Assembly: GCA_029560585.1 (NCBI GenBank) | Contig: JAKQKQ010000008.1 | Location: forward strand, 1 to 64,000 | From: Verrucomicrobiota bacterium | GTDB taxonomy: Bacteria; Verrucomicrobiota; Verrucomicrobiia; JADLBR01 | Length of the DNA: 64,000 nt | Direction: 5' to 3' | Part shown: positions 51,672 to 59,270 of the stretch, one piece after another | Layout of the letters: the number at the start of each line of letters is the position of its first letter | Numbering within the stretch: the stretch's first letter is position 1 | Made by a program: the position numbers and the translations under genes | Notes under the pieces: model-generated | Databases searched by the model: none | What the model was told of the DNA's origin: nothing | The model's input: the letters and a program-made list of their open reading frames with translations, nothing else

Positions 51672-53048
51672 CTAGCCCGCGGCACCCGGTTGTTTCAGTA
51701 CATGGGTGATGCCGGGCATGGCGACGGGATATTTTCCGTTGGCGTCCGGTTTGATCGGCGGCTCGGATTCGACGGTGAGGTTTTCGAGTCCTGGTGCCAG
51801 TTCGAGGTTGGAGGCCATCGCCTGTTCCCAGGTGATCGTCTGGCCGCTCTCGGCCGCCATCCGGCCGAGGATGCCGACGATGGTGGCGCGGGCGCACCGC
51901 TCGGTTTCGTTGTAGGGCTTGTCTTGTCGGATGGCCTCGAAAAGGAGGTCGTGCTCGTGCTGGTAATGGTTGAACGGTCGTCCCTTGTACTGCCAGATCA
52001 CGTTTTCCGGGGTCTGAAGGTAGCCCTTGTAGATTCTCGGCTGGTTGATCCCTTCGCCGAGCACGGCCGAGCCCTTCGATCCATGGATGACGTCGCCAAA
52101 GAAGCCCCAGGTATTCTCCTGGTGTCGGCCTTGCGCGAAGAGTCGCGTGCCATCGGGGAACGTGTATTCGACCGCGTAGTGATCGAACAGCTGGTCGGGC
52201 TGGGTGCGGACCTGCCGTCCGCCTTGGCCCTGCGCGGAGATGGGCCACGCATTTTTCACCCAGCAGCAGACGTCGAGATTGTGGATGAGCCAATCGAGCA
52301 GGAAGGTTCCGTTGAGCCAGGTGAAGCAGTGGTAGTTGCGGATCTGGTGGCCGAGTTCGGTGACGTCTGGGGTTCGGGGGTTGAAGGGGACGGGGCCGTG
52401 CATCCGGTAGGCCCAGCAGGTGATGACCTCGCCGATGTCTCCGGCGTGGATCCGATTGATGGCGTCCTCCAGCGGTTGGCTGTGGCGGCTCATGAGCCCG
52501 CCCGCGATCTTCAGGTTCTTCCTTTGCGCCTCCTCGCCAGCCTTCATTATTCGACGCACCCCTGGCGCGTCCACCCCGAAGGATTTCTCCATGAACACAT
52601 GGCAGCCCTTGGACACGGCGTACTCCACGTGGATGGGCCGGAACGCGGGAGGAGTGGTCAGGATGGCGACCCCGCCTGGGGCGATGGCGTCGATCGCCTT
52701 CCGGTAGGCGTCGAGCCCGACAAACCGCGAATCCTCGGGCACGTTCACCTTCTCGGCGAACTTCTCGGAGAGATTCTTAAGGCTGCCCTGCAAGCGGGAG
52801 CCGAAGAAGTCCGCCATCGCGACGAGTTGGGTGGGGCCCGGGGTCGAGAGCGCGTTTCCGGCGGCGCCGGTGCCGCGCCCGCCGCAGCCGACCAATGCGA
52901 TCTTGATGGTGTTCTCTTCGGCCGCGTGGACGGCTGCGGGAATCACGCTGGCGAGCGATGCCCCGGCAGCGGCAGCCGAGGCTCGTTTCAAGAATGTGCG
53001 ACGCGATGGGGCGGATGGCTTGTTCGTGGGATCCGTGGCGGTGTTCAT
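51672..53048 (-). CDS. Tat-exported Gfo/Idh/MocA oxidoreductase (paralogue 1)
   Basis: A 458-residue enzyme. AAGGAT precedes the start. SRRTFLKRASAAAAGASLASV is a twin-arginine signal. IALVGCGGRGTGAAGNAL is the cofactor loop. The catalytic-type motif reads FMEKSFGVDAPG, with Ser in place of the usual Pro of EKP. GTFLLDWLIHNLDVCCWVKNAW carries the His-Asp pair. It is clearly paralogous to the protein at 54984, with the same signal, loop and EKS motif. Function is likely periplasmic sugar oxidation. Confidence 0.88.
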   Translation of the reverse strand: MNTATDPTNKPSAPSRRTFLKRASAAAAGASLASVIPAAVHAAEENTIKIALVGCGGRGTGAAGNALSTPGPTQLVAMADFFGSRLQGSLKNLSEKFAEKVNVPEDSRFVGLDAYRKAIDAIAPGGVAILTTPPAFRPIHVEYAVSKGCHVFMEKSFGVDAPGVRRIMKAGEEAQRKNLKIAGGLMSRHSQPLEDAINRIHAGDIGEVITCWAYRMHGPVPFNPRTPDVTELGHQIRNYHCFTWLNGTFLLDWLIHNLDVCCWVKNAWPISAQGQGGRQVRTQPDQLFDHYAVEYTFPDGTRLFAQGRHQENTWGFFGDVIHGSKGSAVLGEGINQPRIYKGYLQTPENVIWQYKGRPFNHYQHEHDLLFEAIRQDKPYNETERCARATIVGILGRMAAESGQTITWEQAMASNLELAPGLENLTVESEPPIKPDANGKYPVAMPGITHVLKQPGAAG

Positions 53049-53126
53049 CGGGATATCCTTTCGACCGAAGGTTAGGCCGAGGATGGGGGCGGGCCCGCAC
53101 GCGTCAAGCCGGCACCGCCGCTTGTC

Positions 53127-54119
53127 TCACTCCACGGTTCGGGCGACGCGGAAGCCGATGATATCCATCTGGGGAAGCCACCATTTGCTCTTGGGGATCT
53201 GCGGATCGTTCATCCGCCACCAATCCTCCTCGAAGCCCCTGGCCGCGCTCCGCAATTCGGCCTCGGGGCTGTCGTAGCAGCCGCCGCGAGCGACATGGAC
53301 TTTGCCCTCTTTGGGGCCGACCGGGTTGATGATCTCTTTTTCCGAGGTCGCTTGTTCGTAGGCCTTGGGGCTGTAGAGATCCTGGACCCATTCCCAGACG
53401 TTGCCCCGCATATCATAGAGGCCGTGCGCATTGGGTTTCTTCGCGCCCACGGCGTGCGGCTGACGGTCGGAGTTGGTCTCGAGCCAGGCGTAGTCCGGCA
53501 AGGTCTCTGGGTTAGCACATTCCCCGAACGGTTTCGTGGTCCCGGCCCGGGCCGCCCATTCCCACTCGGCCTCGGTCGGCAGGCGGTACTTCTTGCCAGT
53601 TTTCTTGGATAGCCATTCGCAGAACGTGGTTGCGTTGTGCCAGGTCATGCCGATGGCGGGGTGAGCCTTGTCAAAACCCATCGACAGGTCCCCGTAGACG
53701 GGCGTCGGTCCGGTGACGGCGTCCACGCCCGCCGGCAGCGGTGGGGCGCTTGCCTGGGGCATCTCGCCTTCGGCCACATCTTTCTTGCCCGTCCCGGTTT
53801 CGGCGTAGTAGGCGAGAAACAGCTCCATGGTGGTTTCGGTCGTGCAGAGATAGAAGGGATCAAGGCGCACCTTCAGCTGCGGTCCCTCATGGGGCTTTCG
53901 GCCCACCTCGTCATCCGGGCTCCCCAGCATGAACGTGCCGCCCGGGACCAGGACCATCTCGAACGCGATCTTTGAGCCATTCTTCGCGACGATGGTCTCG
54001 GTGAATTTCGCGGGGAGACCGCCCGGATCCGCGCACCGGCACGGGATGGTCGCCTGGCAGAGGGCGGTCGCCGCGCCAAGCCATCGGGTTCCTGTCTTGA
54101 GCCGGTCAAGCATCCTCAT
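53127..54119 (-). CDS. Formylglycine-generating-enzyme-fold (SUMF1) protein, catalytic Cys absent
   Basis: A 330-residue protein with a likely signal peptide (to about residue 29). The fold is recognised by FEMVLVPGGTFMLGSPDDE, HPAIGMTWHNATTFCEWLSKKTGKKYRLPTEAEWEWAAR, GLYDMRGNVWEWVQD and the ending DIIGFRVAR. In true formylglycine-generating enzymes a Cys pair follows the RGGSW-type motif. Here that segment is ARGGCYDSPEAELRSAARG, with one Cys in a different place. It is therefore more likely a binding or structural relative than a sulfatase activator. No sulfatase gene lies in the window. Confidence 0.85.
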   Translation of the reverse strand: MRMLDRLKTGTRWLGAATALCQATIPCRCADPGGLPAKFTETIVAKNGSKIAFEMVLVPGGTFMLGSPDDEVGRKPHEGPQLKVRLDPFYLCTTETTMELFLAYYAETGTGKKDVAEGEMPQASAPPLPAGVDAVTGPTPVYGDLSMGFDKAHPAIGMTWHNATTFCEWLSKKTGKKYRLPTEAEWEWAARAGTTKPFGECANPETLPDYAWLETNSDRQPHAVGAKKPNAHGLYDMRGNVWEWVQDLYSPKAYEQATSEKEIINPVGPKEGKVHVARGGCYDSPEAELRSAARGFEEDWWRMNDPQIPKSKWWLPQMDIIGFRVARTVE

Positions 54120-54331
54120 CTCGGAATCAAATGGTGGGGATCGTCGCCGCCGCCGTCAATGGGGCGATGACGAGTGCCATCTTGCCGGTGTGACGGGCGC
54201 CATGTTAGCCTTTGGGTGTGAATGTGGCCCTCAGGGTCCTCCTTTTAACCGACTTTGCGGCCGAGGTTGTTTTTCGATGGTCCTGCGGGGGAGGGGATCG
54301 GCCACGGGGGCGATAGGCCGGGGAAGCAGGT
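54120..54331. other. Divergent gap without a clear promoter
   Basis: This 212-base space divides the divergent SUMF1-like and adenylate-kinase-like genes. A TTGCCG box lies at 54183-54188, but I find no matching -10. No gene is visible. Confidence 0.3.
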
Positions 54332-54961
54332 ATGGGCAAGATCATCATCGTGGCCGGTGTGCCGGGTGCCGGAAAGTCCACTCTCCTGATCGAGGCCTGG
54401 AAACGAGTCGAGAAGGAATTGAACTACTCGATCGTTTCGTTTGGGACCGAGATGCTGAATCTCTGCAAGGAGGCCGGCCTGGTCAGCGATCGCGACGAGA
54501 TGCGCGACCTTGGCCCCGACGTGCAGGAGGAGATGCAGTGGCGGACGGCCAAGCGCATCGCCGAACGGCCCGAGAACGTGCTGCTGGACACGCACTGCGC
54601 CATCAAGACCGGGTCGGGCAGCTACCTGCCCGGCTTCACGCCCCGGATGCTGGAACGCATGTCGCCGAGCGCCATTATCCTGGTCGATGCCCACGAGGCC
54701 GAGATCCGCGGCCGCCGCAGGCTCGACAAGTCTCGCCCCTATCGCACGATCGAGTCGTACGAGGACATCCTCGAGCACAAGTTGATCAATCGCGCCTACG
54801 CCGCGGCCTTCTCTGCGCGGAGCGGCTGCTTGCTGCGCATCATCCAGAACAACACCGGCGAATTCGAGACCGCCGTGGAGGAGTTCGTGGGCACGATGCG
54901 CTTCATCGGCGTCGACAGCGGTGGCTCATCCGGCCGTCAAGGGCCGGGCAGATCGGGATGA
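54332..54961 (+). CDS. Archaeal-type adenylate kinase (AdkA-like)
   Basis: A 209-residue P-loop kinase. IIIVAGVPGAGKSTLL is the Walker A motif at residue 4. SFGTEMLNLCKEAGLVSDRDEMRDLG and ENVLLDTHCAIKTGSGSYLPGF are the hallmarks of the archaeal adenylate kinase family, distinct from bacterial Adk with its zinc or short lid. RGRRRLDKSRPYRTIESYEDI is the lid-like basic part. It should convert AMP and ATP to two ADP. It is the only plus-strand gene among minus-strand neighbours, which fits an insertion. The last 15 residues are low complexity. Confidence 0.82.
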   Translation: MGKIIIVAGVPGAGKSTLLIEAWKRVEKELNYSIVSFGTEMLNLCKEAGLVSDRDEMRDLGPDVQEEMQWRTAKRIAERPENVLLDTHCAIKTGSGSYLPGFTPRMLERMSPSAIILVDAHEAEIRGRRRLDKSRPYRTIESYEDILEHKLINRAYAAAFSARSGCLLRIIQNNTGEFETAVEEFVGTMRFIGVDSGGSSGRQGPGRSG

Positions 54962-54983
54962 TCGTCGGCGGCGAAGCCGAGGC

Positions 54984-56354
54984 TCAGATTTCCGTCCATT
55001 GTCCGGGCACGGGCGCGGGGTAGCGGCCCTGGGCGTCGGGCATGATGGGGGGCTGGCTCTTTGGCGTGAGGGCGTCGACGTCGCAGAACCGGAAATCCGA
55101 GGCCATCGCCTCCTCCCAGGTGATGATCCGCGCGCAGTGCACCGCGGCGCGGCCCATGATCGCGGCGAGGTTGGCGAGGGCCGAGCGCTCGACCTCGTTG
55201 TGCGGGCGGTCCTTGCGGATGGACTCGAGGAAGTTGTCCCATTCGGCCTGCCAGGGGCTGGCCTTTTCCTTGTCCGCGCGCCAGGCGATATGTTCGGGTC
55301 CGATGCGCTGGTCCTTGTAGATCTGGACGGTGGCGGCGTGGGTCTCTCCGGAGAACTGGCCGGCACACTTGGCGCCATGGACGTATGTGGCGAATTCGTT
55401 GTAGCACTTGGGCGAGAATCGTCCGTTGACCAGCGCCTTCGTGCCGTCGGCGAAGGTGTACTCGATCGAGTAATCGTCGACATTCTGGCTGCAGTCGGTG
55501 CTCTGGGGCACGCGGCCGCCGAGCCCATGGGCCGCGACCGGCCACGAGTCCTTCAGCCAGCAGCACTCGTCCACCTGGTGGATCATGTTCTCCATCCATT
55601 TTCCGCCTGACGACCAGAGCACCGCCACGGGCTGGCGGATTTGCCAGAGCAACTCGTCCGCGTCGGGCTTGCGCGGTCCCATCATGGCACCGGTCATCAT
55701 CCGGTAGGCGCGGATCAGGATGAGGTCGCCCATGGCGCCATCGCGGATCTTTGCGATCATGGCCTGCCGGGCGGGGGAGTGCCGGCACTGGAGGCCGCAG
55801 GCTACCTTCAGGTTCTTTGCGGCGGCCGCCTTGCCGGCCTTCAGGACGCGCTTGATGCCGCCGGGGTCGGCGGCGAAGGATTTTTCCATGAAGATATTCA
55901 CGCCCTTGGCGACGGCGTGGTCGAGGTGCGTGGACCGGAACGCCGCGCGGGTGGTCAGGAGCGCCACGTCGCCGGGCCGGAGGCAGTCCATGGCCTTCTT
56001 GTAGGCATCGAAGCCGAGGAAGCGGCGCTCGGGGGGAACATCGATCTTGTCGGCGAACTCAGTCGATAGCGCCTGGTGGGCCTTGTTGAGTTTCTCCTCG
56101 AAGAGGTCGGCCATCGCGATGAGTTTGCAGGGTCCGTTGGGCGAGGAGAGGGCGTTGCCGACCGCGCCGGTGCCGCGCGGCCCGCAGCCAATGATGGCGA
56201 GCCGGATGGTGTTGTCTTCCGCGGCGTGGACATGTGGAAGCGCCACTCCGGCGAGCGCGGACGCTGCCATTGCCCCGCCGCCGAGCCCGATGAACTGGCG
56301 GCGGGTGGGGGCGGGAGATGCGGGGGAGGGGGGAGGATTGGGGGTCTTCGCCAT
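54984..56354 (-). CDS. Tat-exported Gfo/Idh/MocA oxidoreductase (paralogue 2)
   Basis: A 456-residue enzyme. TRRQFIGLGGGAMAASALAG is a twin-arginine signal after a proline-rich start. IRLAIIGCGPRGTGAVGNAL is the cofactor loop, and FMEKSFAADPGG again has Ser for Pro. KWMENMIHQVDECCWLKDSWP gives the His-Asp pair. It shares motifs along the whole length with the protein at 51672, so the two come from a duplication. The start at 56354 is preferred over 56390 because it leads directly into the signal, but no strong ribosome site is seen. Confidence 0.87.
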   Translation of the reverse strand: MAKTPNPPPSPASPAPTRRQFIGLGGGAMAASALAGVALPHVHAAEDNTIRLAIIGCGPRGTGAVGNALSSPNGPCKLIAMADLFEEKLNKAHQALSTEFADKIDVPPERRFLGFDAYKKAMDCLRPGDVALLTTRAAFRSTHLDHAVAKGVNIFMEKSFAADPGGIKRVLKAGKAAAAKNLKVACGLQCRHSPARQAMIAKIRDGAMGDLILIRAYRMMTGAMMGPRKPDADELLWQIRQPVAVLWSSGGKWMENMIHQVDECCWLKDSWPVAAHGLGGRVPQSTDCSQNVDDYSIEYTFADGTKALVNGRFSPKCYNEFATYVHGAKCAGQFSGETHAATVQIYKDQRIGPEHIAWRADKEKASPWQAEWDNFLESIRKDRPHNEVERSALANLAAIMGRAAVHCARIITWEEAMASDFRFCDVDALTPKSQPPIMPDAQGRYPAPVPGQWTEI

Positions 56355-56537
56355 CCCGCTAAAATCTCTCTCCGGCGCCGTTCGTGTCAACCGTTTTGTG
56401 CAGATGCAGTTTCATTTTCAAACAGGGGGCCGTTGACGTTCCCGCGCGCCGACGGTGGCGCGTGGGCCGGTAACTTTGAACCTTGAACTTTGGATTTCGA
56501 GCTTGGAACATGGCATCGCGAAAGAGGGAAGCCCACG

Positions 56538-57878
56538 ATGAACTCCGCCAGCATTGCCGTCTCGGATAGCCAGGCCCCATTCTATCCGGCAAGCAGTCTC
56601 GACTACGTCCCGATCAAGCAGCTGCGGGCGCTGCAGTCGCATCGGTTGAGGCACGTGGTGAGCCATGTCTATGAGAATGTATCGCTGTACCGGCAGCGGA
56701 TGCACAAGGGGGGCGTGACACCGGTGGACATCCGTGGCGTGGAGGACATCGAGAGGCTGCCGTTCACGACGAAGGCCGATCTTCGGGACACGTATCCCTC
56801 GGGGATGTTCGCGGTGCCGTCGGCGCAGATCGCGAGCCTGCACACGTCCAGCGGTGCGACGGGGGAGCCCATCGTGGTGGCGTACACGAGGCGCGACATG
56901 GAAGTCTGGACTGAGGTGATCGTGCGATGCCTGGTCGCGTGCGAGTTTCACCAGCGCGACATCGTTCAGAACGCGTGCGGCCACCACCTCTTTGCGGACG
57001 GGCTGGGCCTGCAGGCGGGGGTGGAGGCCCTGGGTGCGACGGTCATCCCCGTTTCCGGCGGCGACGCGGATCATCAGGTGATGGTGATGCGGGACTTCAA
57101 CGTCTCGGCCGTCTGCTCCACGCCGAGCTATTTTTTATATCTGGTGGAGCGGGCGGAGAAGCTCGGGATCGATTTGTGCAAGCTGCCCCTGCGGGTGGGG
57201 GCTTTCGTGGGTGGGCCGTGGAGCGAGTCCATCCGCCGCAGGATCGAGGCGTCCGCCGGCATCAAGGCGTATTTCATATTTGGTCTGGCGGAGTTGATCG
57301 GGCCGGGGGTGGGGACCGAGGGATGCCACCAGAACGGGTTGCATATTTTCGAGGATCATTTTTACCCCGAGATTGTCGATCCCGAGACCGGCGCGATCCT
57401 GCCGCCCGACAAGGAGGGGGAACTCGTGCTCACCACGCTGAGCAAAGAGGCGATGCCACTGATCCGTTATCGGACGGAAGAGCTTGCGGCGATCCGTGCG
57501 GAGCCCTGTCCCTGCGGGCGGACGCTCCGGCAGATCCGGCGCGTGGGGCGGCGGGGCGAGGACATGTGCGTCATCCAGGGCGTCAGCGTGTATCCCTCGC
57601 AGATCGAGGCCGCGCTGCTGGCCGTCGAGGGGAACCTGCCCCATTATCAGATCGTGCTGACGCAGGACAAGGGGTTGGATCAGGTTGAGGTGCAGATCGA
57701 GATCACGCCGGAGATCTTCAGCGATCGGGTGAGCGCGATGGAGACGCTCGAGATGCAGCTCGCCCGAAAAATCGGCGACGCCCTGAGCATCCCGGTGGCC
57801 GTGCGCCTAGTCGAACCCCGCAGCATCGAGCGCTCGGGCGACAGGGCCAGGCGGGTCATCGACCGGCGCGGCATCTAG
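56538..57878 (+). CDS. paaK: Phenylacetate-CoA ligase-like enzyme
   Basis: A 446-residue adenylate-forming enzyme of the PaaK group. LHTSSGATGEPIVVAYT is the phosphate loop, SAVCSTPSYFLYLVERA and FGLAELIGPGVGTEGCHQNGLHIFEDHFYPEIVDP are core motifs, and LPPDKEGELVLTTLSKEAMPLIRYRTEEL is typical. VGRRGEDMCVIQGVSVYPSQIE starts the mobile C-domain. It activates an aryl acid (phenylacetate, indoleacetate or a related acid) to its CoA thioester using ATP. The tandem-ACT gene follows by 24 bases, a pair common in anaerobes. The symbol is by family. Confidence 0.85.
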   Translation: MNSASIAVSDSQAPFYPASSLDYVPIKQLRALQSHRLRHVVSHVYENVSLYRQRMHKGGVTPVDIRGVEDIERLPFTTKADLRDTYPSGMFAVPSAQIASLHTSSGATGEPIVVAYTRRDMEVWTEVIVRCLVACEFHQRDIVQNACGHHLFADGLGLQAGVEALGATVIPVSGGDADHQVMVMRDFNVSAVCSTPSYFLYLVERAEKLGIDLCKLPLRVGAFVGGPWSESIRRRIEASAGIKAYFIFGLAELIGPGVGTEGCHQNGLHIFEDHFYPEIVDPETGAILPPDKEGELVLTTLSKEAMPLIRYRTEELAAIRAEPCPCGRTLRQIRRVGRRGEDMCVIQGVSVYPSQIEAALLAVEGNLPHYQIVLTQDKGLDQVEVQIEITPEIFSDRVSAMETLEMQLARKIGDALSIPVAVRLVEPRSIERSGDRARRVIDRRGI

Positions 57879-57902
57879 GAGGCAACCAGGAGGAATGGCA
57901 CG

Positions 57903-58340
57903 ATGAGGATTCCCCAGATATCGTTGTTCGTCGAAAACAAGCCCGGGCACCTGGTTCGCCCCTGCAAGGTGCTGGCCGACGCGGACGTCAACATCGTCAC
58001 GCTGTCCTTGGCCGACGCCACGCGCTTCGGCATCCTGCGCCTGATCGTCGATGATCCCGGGCGCGCCCGCCAGGCGCTCGAGGCGGACGGGTGGGCCGTC
58101 GCGGTGACCGAGGTGCTGGCGATCGAGGTCTCCGACCGCCCCGGTGGCCTGGCCGAGCTGTTGAAGATCTTCGAGGACGCCGATATCGGGATCGAGTACA
58201 TGTACGCGTTCACGTGCCGCATGGGCAACAGCGCGGTCCTGGTGTTCCGTTTCAGCGACATCGATGCCGCGATCTCGGCCCTGACGCGCAACGGGATCAA
58301 TCCCGTCACGCCGATCAACCTGTATTCACGCGTCGAGTGA
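57903..58340 (+). CDS. Tandem ACT-domain protein
   Basis: A 145-residue protein made of two ACT domains (about residues 3-70 and 73-143). The first begins ISLFVENKPGHLVRPCKVLADADVNI and the second VLAIEVSDRPGGLAELLKIFEDADIGIEYMYAF. ACT domains bind amino acids or related acids. AGGAGGAA lies seven bases before the start. Beside the CoA ligase it may sense the aryl acid or the amino acid it comes from and regulate the ligase. Confidence 0.88.
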   Translation: MRIPQISLFVENKPGHLVRPCKVLADADVNIVTLSLADATRFGILRLIVDDPGRARQALEADGWAVAVTEVLAIEVSDRPGGLAELLKIFEDADIGIEYMYAFTCRMGNSAVLVFRFSDIDAAISALTRNGINPVTPINLYSRVE

Positions 58341-58359
58341 TGCCGGCCCCCGCCGGATT

Positions 58360-58402
58360 AGCCCGGATATTTCACAGCCTGCCGGCTGTGAAATTCCGGG
58401 CT
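58360..58402. repeat. Long hairpin H1 of the composite palindrome
   Basis: AGCCCGGATATTTCACAGCC pairs with GGCTGTGAAATTCCGGGCT across a TGCC tetraloop: 19 base pairs with one bulged T. It starts 19 bases after the ACT gene stop, so it could also act as a terminator. Confidence 0.7.
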
Positions 58403-58405
58403 CTG

Positions 58406-58540
58406 GGAAAACCGCGCCATGAAAGCCATTTATTGGGAAGGGTCAGGCAAAGACTGGGTTTTTTCGCGGTTGCGGAGTGTGTTTCGCGGACTGGTGGCCC
58501 CAGACCCTTCAAAGTCGCGTTCTTCGGAGCGCGGTTTTCC
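58406..58540. repeat. Nested inverted repeats between H1 and H2
   Basis: GGAAAACCGCGC (58406-58417) and GCGCGGTTTTCC (58529-58540) are perfect 12-base inverted arms. Inside them GAAGGGTC (58437-58444) and GACCCTTC (58503-58510) are also inverted. The four arms are nested, so the whole could fold as one long branched stem. Confidence 0.65.
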
Positions 58541-58544
58541 TTTG

Positions 58545-58584
58545 AGCCTGCATATTTCACGCGGAAGCGTGAAATATGCAGGCT
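58545..58584. repeat. Long hairpin H2 of the composite palindrome
   Basis: AGCCTGCATATTTCACGC pairs perfectly with GCGTGAAATATGCAGGCT over 18 base pairs with a GGAA (GNRA-type) tetraloop. It shares AGCC-x-G-x-ATATTTCAC with H1, so H1 and H2 are related palindromes. Confidence 0.7.
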
Positions 58585-58776
58585 AGGGCGACATCACCGG
58601 AAAATCAGGTTGAAGGGCGCTCACGGGCAGAGAGCCGCGGAGAACCCGCTCCCCCTCCGTGCCTTTGCGCCACTGTGAGGGACCTTGCGCTGGCCCCGCG
58701 CCCGGTGCGGTCTGCCTTCCTGAGTCCCGGATCGTAAAGAGCGCGCCGTCCCGGAGACCAGAGCGGGTTTGAAGTT

Positions 58777-58869
58777 GAGGAGCCACCGGACCTCGTGCCG
58801 GTCCAGGAGGGCCATGAACTCCCGGATGTCTTCGGAGAAAAGGGCCGGATCTATTTTTTCCTGTGCCAT
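58777..58869 (-). pseudogene. Nucleotidyltransferase (toxin-like) gene remnant
   Basis: Minus-strand reading from the ATG at 58869 gives MAQEKIDPALFSEDIREFMA and then LLDRHEVRWLL. This matches the first 31 residues of small nucleotidyltransferases of the MNT/AbiEii-like kind, which continue with a glycine-rich sugar-phosphate loop. Here the match stops at 58777 and unrelated sequence follows, so the catalytic part is gone. The start overlaps the end of the antitoxin-like gene, as expected for a two-gene module. The call rests on motif memory. Confidence 0.55.
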
Positions 58870-59021
58870 GCCCGGACGTCCGGATGGTCGTTGCCGAAAA
58901 CCCGTCGGCGAAGCTCCGCGGCCGCCGAAGTCCGCTCCAGGACGCTCATCGCCAGGCGCTGTCGCCTGTCCCATGCCTCGGCCTCCGCGTGGGAGCGGGC
59001 CTTGTTGGCCACCCTTTCCAT
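58851..59021 (-). CDS. Small antitoxin-like protein beside the nucleotidyltransferase remnant
   Basis: A 56-residue minus-strand protein starting at 59021. Its middle reads AEAEAWDRRQRLAMSVLER, and the end RRRVFGNDHPDVRAWHRKK. Short proteins with this WDRRQRLAMSxxER and VFGxDxPDVR pattern commonly precede nucleotidyltransferase-like toxin genes. It is intact, although its partner is truncated. The two overlap by 19 bases. Whether it is still expressed is unknown; I see only a weak ribosome site. Confidence 0.55.
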   Translation of the reverse strand: MERVANKARSHAEAEAWDRRQRLAMSVLERTSAAAELRRRVFGNDHPDVRAWHRKK

Positions 59022-59105
59022 GAATCAAATCTTACCTGAACTCGGACAATTTGGCCAGCCGCGTGACTGGCGGTGTGTGAGGGACTTCGCGTAGAGACGG
59101 GCGGC

Positions 59106-59167
59106 GCAGGAGAGAGCTCGGGCGCGATTCGCGGGGTCTCGGTCATCGCCCGCAAGCGGGCTCCTGC
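59106..59167 (+). repeat. Dispersed palindromic repeat, family 3, copy 2
   Basis: The outer arms GCAGGAG and CTCCTGC enclose GCGCGATTCG and the inner palindrome GCCCGCAAGCGGGC. The layout matches 42199-42248, with compensating changes that keep both stems. Confidence 0.55.
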
Positions 59168-59226
59168 ATCCGGGACTCCGCAGGCAGGATCGTTGATGCG
59201 CATTGCCGGTCTGGGCTGGTCATGGG

Positions 59227-59255
59227 TTGATCCTCGCTGGTCCGCCTGATAGAGT
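59227..59255 (+). promoter_or_regulatory. Candidate promoter of the FadB-like operon
   Basis: TTGATC (59227-59232) and TAGAGT (59250-59255) are 17 bases apart. Transcription would begin near 59262, leaving a leader of under ten bases. No ribosome-binding site is visible before the ATG at 59271, which fits a near-leaderless message. Confidence 0.4.
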
Positions 59256-59270
59256 CGCCGCCCAATCCGA

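Larger units (their letters stand above)
58341..59270. other. 930-base region with repeats and gene remnants
   Basis: This gap interrupts the acyl-CoA gene run. It holds a composite palindromic element (58360-58584), about 190 bases without recognisable content, a nucleotidyltransferase remnant, a small antitoxin-like gene, a family 3 repeat and a promoter for the next gene. It looks like an old insertion and decay site. Confidence 0.55.

Noticed and set aside
50581-52293. A 570-codon frame for the radical SAM gene
   Set aside because: Everything upstream of 51456 is antisense to the Gfo/Idh gene or lies in repeat copy C and has no domain content.
58621-59028. A 135-codon minus-strand open frame over the antitoxin-like region
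   Set aside because: Only its 31-residue part from 58869 resembles a protein family. The rest is another frame of the small antitoxin-like gene and unrelated sequence.
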